From Bacillota bacterium (GTDB taxonomy: Bacteria; Bacillota; Clostridia; Oscillospirales; Ruminococcaceae), in contig JAEZDD010000003.1 in the NCBI GenBank assembly GCA_023429785.1, positions 124,001-188,000 of the forward strand: 64,000 nucleotides of DNA, read 5' to 3'. The position numbers and the translations under genes were made by a program. Under the pieces are notes generated by a model. The model did not search any database, was not told where the DNA came from, and saw only the letters and a program-made list of their open reading frames with translations. Positions 62,201 through 64,000 of this stretch are shown in pieces; positions within the stretch are counted from its first letter, which is position 1, and every line of letters begins with the position of its first letter.

Positions 62201-62715
62201 AAATCGTTTTCTTTTAGTACAGTGCAATAATTTTCATACAGCGCATTGATATCGCTGAGCTTTTCCTTCAACGAGCCGGTAATATTCAGGGCTGCTGACT
62301 GAAGGTCCTCCGGTGAGATTGAGGATTGTCTTAAATCCTTGACTAAATCAAGCGCATTCGATATGAAGCTTGGCTTGTCCAGCTGTTTTTTATAATATTT
62401 TGCCGCTCTGTCAGCTTTAAGCTTTTTTATTGCGAGAAACATCATAATTTGCTTGGCATTATCGTCGGCATATTCACCGCTTTCAGAGCCAAATTCCTTT
62501 AATATCTCCTCAGCAAGCCTGTTAAAGCTGAAAACCCTGACATTATTAAAAAGCTTTGCGCCAATTTTTTTATATAAAAGCTTGTCATATTCAAAAGAAA
62601 ACTGGTCTGGGATTAAAACCAAAACCGGCTTTTCACCTTTAACTGATTCATAAATGCTTTCAAAAATTCTGTCTGATTTTTCAGTTCTTATTCCACCAGT
62701 AATAATTTTAAGCAA
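59281..62715 (-). CDS. addB: ATP-dependent helicase/nuclease subunit B (AddB), degenerate Walker A
   Basis: Second subunit of AddAB, with a helicase-like fold, the second nuclease and an iron-sulfur cluster. Length ~1144 aa from TTG 62715, which has GGGGGTG upstream; the first ATG (62739) would include that site and lie almost at the transcript start. Cluster ligands are CPFSYFC (~795-801 region) and CDFCDYWSVCG near the end; the nuclease motif is RVVDYKTGEKE. The usual Walker A (GRxGSGKT) is replaced by GGIRTEKSD, so ATP binding here is doubtful. A promoter lies at 62751-62779. Confidence 0.93.
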   Translation of the reverse strand: MLKIITGGIRTEKSDRIFESIYESVKGEKPVLVLIPDQFSFEYDKLLYKKIGAKLFNNVRVFSFNRLAEEILKEFGSESGEYADDNAKQIMMFLAIKKLKADRAAKYYKKQLDKPSFISNALDLVKDLRQSSISPEDLQSAALNITGSLKEKLSDINALYENYCTVLKENDLKDSLTIISEASQIAKANDYFNGVEIFVDEFSSFSYDEILMLETIISQSENTTVSLTISEENNFKTKLTPFSSVISTQQKLVDIAKQYNKKLEFKKCELFREYNSQEIIHINKNIFNPIKNKFEEKEIENVNVVSSNDLYEEIEYVSTEIKRLVCDMGYKYSEIAVISRQLSEYFSIISGAFERYEIPYFMDMKQPVTQKALILYIMSIFEAVTTKSFNTEAVLRYMKSALSCFNETQISKIEDYCFQWNVSGDMWLSPFTASEKSTAEKEKDDENSYLSKINRIREAIINPLQKFKKACENASAGEICEAFYALMNEVYLTQIISGQIKSRINGLGQNQEEVIEIAREFKQLWGLLTASIKSVYDNIGNEGITLKDFYELLKLMLSQMKVATPPQKLDAVTIASAERSRLADPKVVFVIGVNEGIMPYNVKQSGLFTDKDKDLLESVGLKISKTTLFKLAEERFVAYCALSAPSDRLFVCYPTSDLSGGVRRPSAIITQLKNMFGDEIAFTATQKGAAYFCTTKRAAYYKYIEGFQNVSTENLSIRSVLDEIPEYRDKINYLENIQQDSAFSLSKGISRDLFFSNNLSISATRLESYNKCPFSYFCQYGLNLNPTKAVEINPLSRGTIVHYCLENILSKKENDKKIYDDNFIKLNEAQINDEITMLLKVFKENELGGDFGKTKRFDFLFKKLHDLIFEVVINIQKEFKQSRYVPSDFELNLLSENGKSLLEIKLQDGITVRINGKIDRVDKFEQNGKKYIRVVDYKTGEKELLFEELYHGLNLQMVLYLLALTGDDNPNSKYSDCQPAGILYMPAKYLSPSIERSFEIDGDIEIDVSQEKLKNFKMNGLVVNVPESYMAMESELRGQFIPVEKKNDGKLKASSKIIEPEIYQKLQEFARDKVVEMAENLIDGEIQAVPTGSEKYLPCDFCDYWSVCGNFKPKNAKIIEKSDAQKLKEIIGMNQKGEAGESNE

Positions 62716-62750
62716 AAAATCACCCCCAATAATAAACATTTGTTAAAAAT

Positions 62751-62779
62751 AGTTTATCACGAGGGGAATTTTATGTCAA
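62751..62779 (-). promoter_or_regulatory. addBA promoter
   Basis: -35 TTGACA (62774-62779), 17-base spacer, -10 TAAACT (62751-62756), in the gap after spoIIR. Its predicted start near 62744 favours the TTG start of addB. Confidence 0.75.
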
Positions 62780-62780
62780 A

Positions 62781-63413
62781 TTATTTTATTCCAAAGAAGG
62801 ATTTTATACTATTAAATACATCAACACATTTGAACCTGACCTGATATTTCGCCGGCTGTTTTAAAACCTTCACTTGAGATTTGCTGAAGGTCTGAAGGTC
62901 GCTGTTTTTTATTGATGGAGCAACACAAAGCGACGGATACATTACACACCACCAGTTTTTCCCCTGTGCAGAGCCGATTGTTATCCTCAATGCGTCATAG
63001 TCACCTGCCGGAAGAGTAATATTGTCATAAACTCGTGTATCAAAATTCATGTGAGTTAATTCGCACTTCACGGGATAATTATACCCATTGTCGGCTATAA
63101 CCTTTTCGGCAATTTTCTGAATTTTATCCATATTGTCAAGGACAAGCTTTTCAACCTCCAGTCGTGACTTCCCCTCTGTGAATAATTCAGATGACTCTTT
63201 TAAGATTTCATCACGAACCTTTAGTTTCAGAGCCTGGTCTTCATCACTGTTTGAATTCGCTAAAATGTGAAGCCTTAAAACATTGTCTGAAATGCCCTCC
63301 AGGTCAGTTGCAAAGGTATTTGTGCTTGAAACCAAAATGGCTATTATTATCCCGATGAATAATGCTATATCCAGCTTTTTAATTTTTAAATTTTTTAAAT
63401 TGAATTTCTTCAT
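62781..63413 (-). CDS. spoIIR: Stage II sporulation protein R
   Basis: Signal protein made in the forespore and secreted to activate SpoIIGA, which cleaves pro-sigma-E in the mother cell. 210 aa: one N-terminal hydrophobic segment (~17-36, LDIALFIGIIIAILVSSTN) serves as signal or anchor, then VLRLHILANSNSDEDQALKLK (split) and AQGKNWWCVMYPSLCVAP, both typical of SpoIIR. AAAGGA precedes ATG 63413. A forespore sigma-F promoter is expected but not clear by eye. Good evidence that the organism forms, or descends from formers of, endospores. Confidence 0.95.
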   Translation of the reverse strand: MKKFNLKNLKIKKLDIALFIGIIIAILVSSTNTFATDLEGISDNVLRLHILANSNSDEDQALKLKVRDEILKESSELFTEGKSRLEVEKLVLDNMDKIQKIAEKVIADNGYNYPVKCELTHMNFDTRVYDNITLPAGDYDALRITIGSAQGKNWWCVMYPSLCVAPSIKNSDLQTFSKSQVKVLKQPAKYQVRFKCVDVFNSIKSFFGIK

Positions 63414-63487
63414 GTTTTATGTCCTTTCAAAATTATGTATTTCTATTATTAACATATTTTTCCATATTATTCACTTCATAATAAAAA

Positions 63488-63507
63488 GGAGCTGAAAACA
63501 GCTCCTT
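63488..63507 (-). terminator. Terminator after the right-edge gene
   Basis: Perfect 8-bp stem (63488-63495 with 63500-63507), loop of four, UUUUUAU after it on the leftward transcript. Confidence 0.88.
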
Positions 63508-63522
63508 TAATAATAAAATTAA

Positions 63523-64000
63523 TTATGCTTGAGGTCCGTCGAACGACATGCTGCCACTGATTGGTAAGCCAGCATAGTTAGCATCAGTAAATGTGAAGCT
63601 TTGAAGAGCGGCTGGTGAATTCTGAACATATTGTGATTGAGTTGAGGTTGACATATCTACTGTGATAACACCATCATATATTGAGTGAGTTTCATCAGAA
63701 GTCAATTGTCTTACATATACAGCAACTGGGGTAACTGCGTCAAAAGGAACATAATTAAATACACATACACCTAATGCGCTAATTGTCATTGCTGTTCCAT
63801 AATCGACTGTTCCGGCTTGGTTACATCTAATGAAGGTACCGGATGTTATTGGATTTCCGCCCGGTCCACCTGAATCATTAACGTTAAAGGTAAGAGTACC
63901 TGTTGCGGCAATTGTGAATGCCTGAGAGCCAGTGCCTGAAGTGGCTGTGAAGGTAGCTGGGTCCAGAGAAATATTGCTATAGCCTGTAACTGTTGAAGTT
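63523..64000 (-). CDS. Thr/Ser/Gly-rich protein, C-terminal part (5' end outside window)
   Basis: The last ~158 residues of a longer protein; the frame is open to the window edge, and the internal Met at 63789 is not the start. It reads TVTGYSNISLDPATFTATSG, GTLTFNVNDSGGPGGNPITS, then VDYGTAMTISALGVCVFNYV and ends GSMSFDGPQA. It is rich in Thr, Ser, Gly and beta-forming residues with no cell-wall sorting motif or membrane segment at the C-terminus, as in secreted, spore-surface or structural repeat proteins. I do not recognise the family. A terminator follows. spoIIR is the next gene on the same strand. Confidence 0.7.
   Translation of the reverse strand, partial: TSTVTGYSNISLDPATFTATSGTGSQAFTIAATGTLTFNVNDSGGPGGNPITSGTFIRCNQAGTVDYGTAMTISALGVCVFNYVPFDAVTPVAVYVRQLTSDETHSIYDGVITVDMSTSTQSQYVQNSPAALQSFTFTDANYAGLPISGSMSFDGPQA

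Noticed and set aside
63414..63480. Possible sigma-F promoter of spoIIR (GTGAATA with an A-rich -10 region)
   Set aside because: Match to the consensus is weak in this AT-rich stretch; not distinguishable from chance by eye.
1..64000. Looked for tRNA, rRNA, insertion sequences, phage genes, toxin-antitoxin pairs and restriction or defence genes
   Set aside because: None could be supported; gene content and order are those of a core chromosomal region.

Overview
The window is a stretch of chromosome from an AT-rich, low-G+C, Gram-positive anaerobe, most likely a spore-forming member of the Clostridia (Oscillospirales/Ruminococcaceae-like; inferred from gene content only). The pointers are spoIIR and a YlmC/YmxH-type protein (sporulation), the [FeFe]-hydrogenase maturases HydF and HydG, AddAB in place of RecBCD, Firmicutes-style FMN and SAM-I riboswitches, an L20-type leader, a CD1247-like acidic protein, and strong GGAGG ribosome binding sites with TTGACA-17-TATAAT promoters. 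I call 60 protein genes, two of them cut by the window edges. I see no tRNA, rRNA, CRISPR array, insertion sequence or prophage.

Layout. 1-5.9 kb: a DUF4097 beta-solenoid protein (left edge), then leftward tsf/rpsB, a PRC-barrel protein, rarA and glyA. 5.9-9.2 kb, rightward: metA, then a zinc-ribbon membrane protein paired with an SPFH-domain protein (YdjG/YdjI-like). 9.2-15.3 kb, leftward: hydF-hydG-TM1266-type hydrogenase maturation operon behind an attenuator-like leader, rpsF-ssb-rpsR, and galU with a zinc-finger membrane protein. 15.5-18.1 kb: prfB, an alpha/beta hydrolase and a Nudix hydrolase. 18.1-21.7 kb: a two-gene ABC exporter behind a promoter with an operator-like dyad and a 21-codon leader ORF whose start codon sits in a perfect hairpin. 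21.7-29.6 kb: asnB and pulA leftward, and a divergent maltodextrin-type ABC importer. 29.6-33 kb, leftward: efp, an acidic zinc-ribbon protein, an FMN riboswitch with ribU, and a SAM-I riboswitch with metK.

33-63.4 kb is a nearly unbroken leftward run of housekeeping genes: addB-addA, DUF3795, infC-rpmI-rplT behind an L20-type leader, a SpoU methyltransferase, dprA-topA-trmFO, plsX-rnc-radical SAM-smc-ftsY, rdgB-yhbY-nadD-yqeK-rsfS-leuS, rpsU, yqeG, an endonuclease IV-like protein, aroQ and an M24 peptidase, with spoIIR upstream of addB. Many neighbours overlap by 4-14 bases, so most are co-transcribed and translationally coupled. The right edge cuts a Thr/Ser/Gly-rich protein of unknown function.

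Most of the window is ordinary core genome. The least explained signals are regulatory: the leader ORF/hairpin/dyad before the ABC exporter (18370-18534) and the leader-terminator before the hydrogenase maturation genes (12118-12265). No undescribed multi-gene system is demonstrable here; these two leaders are the best candidates for new cis-regulation.
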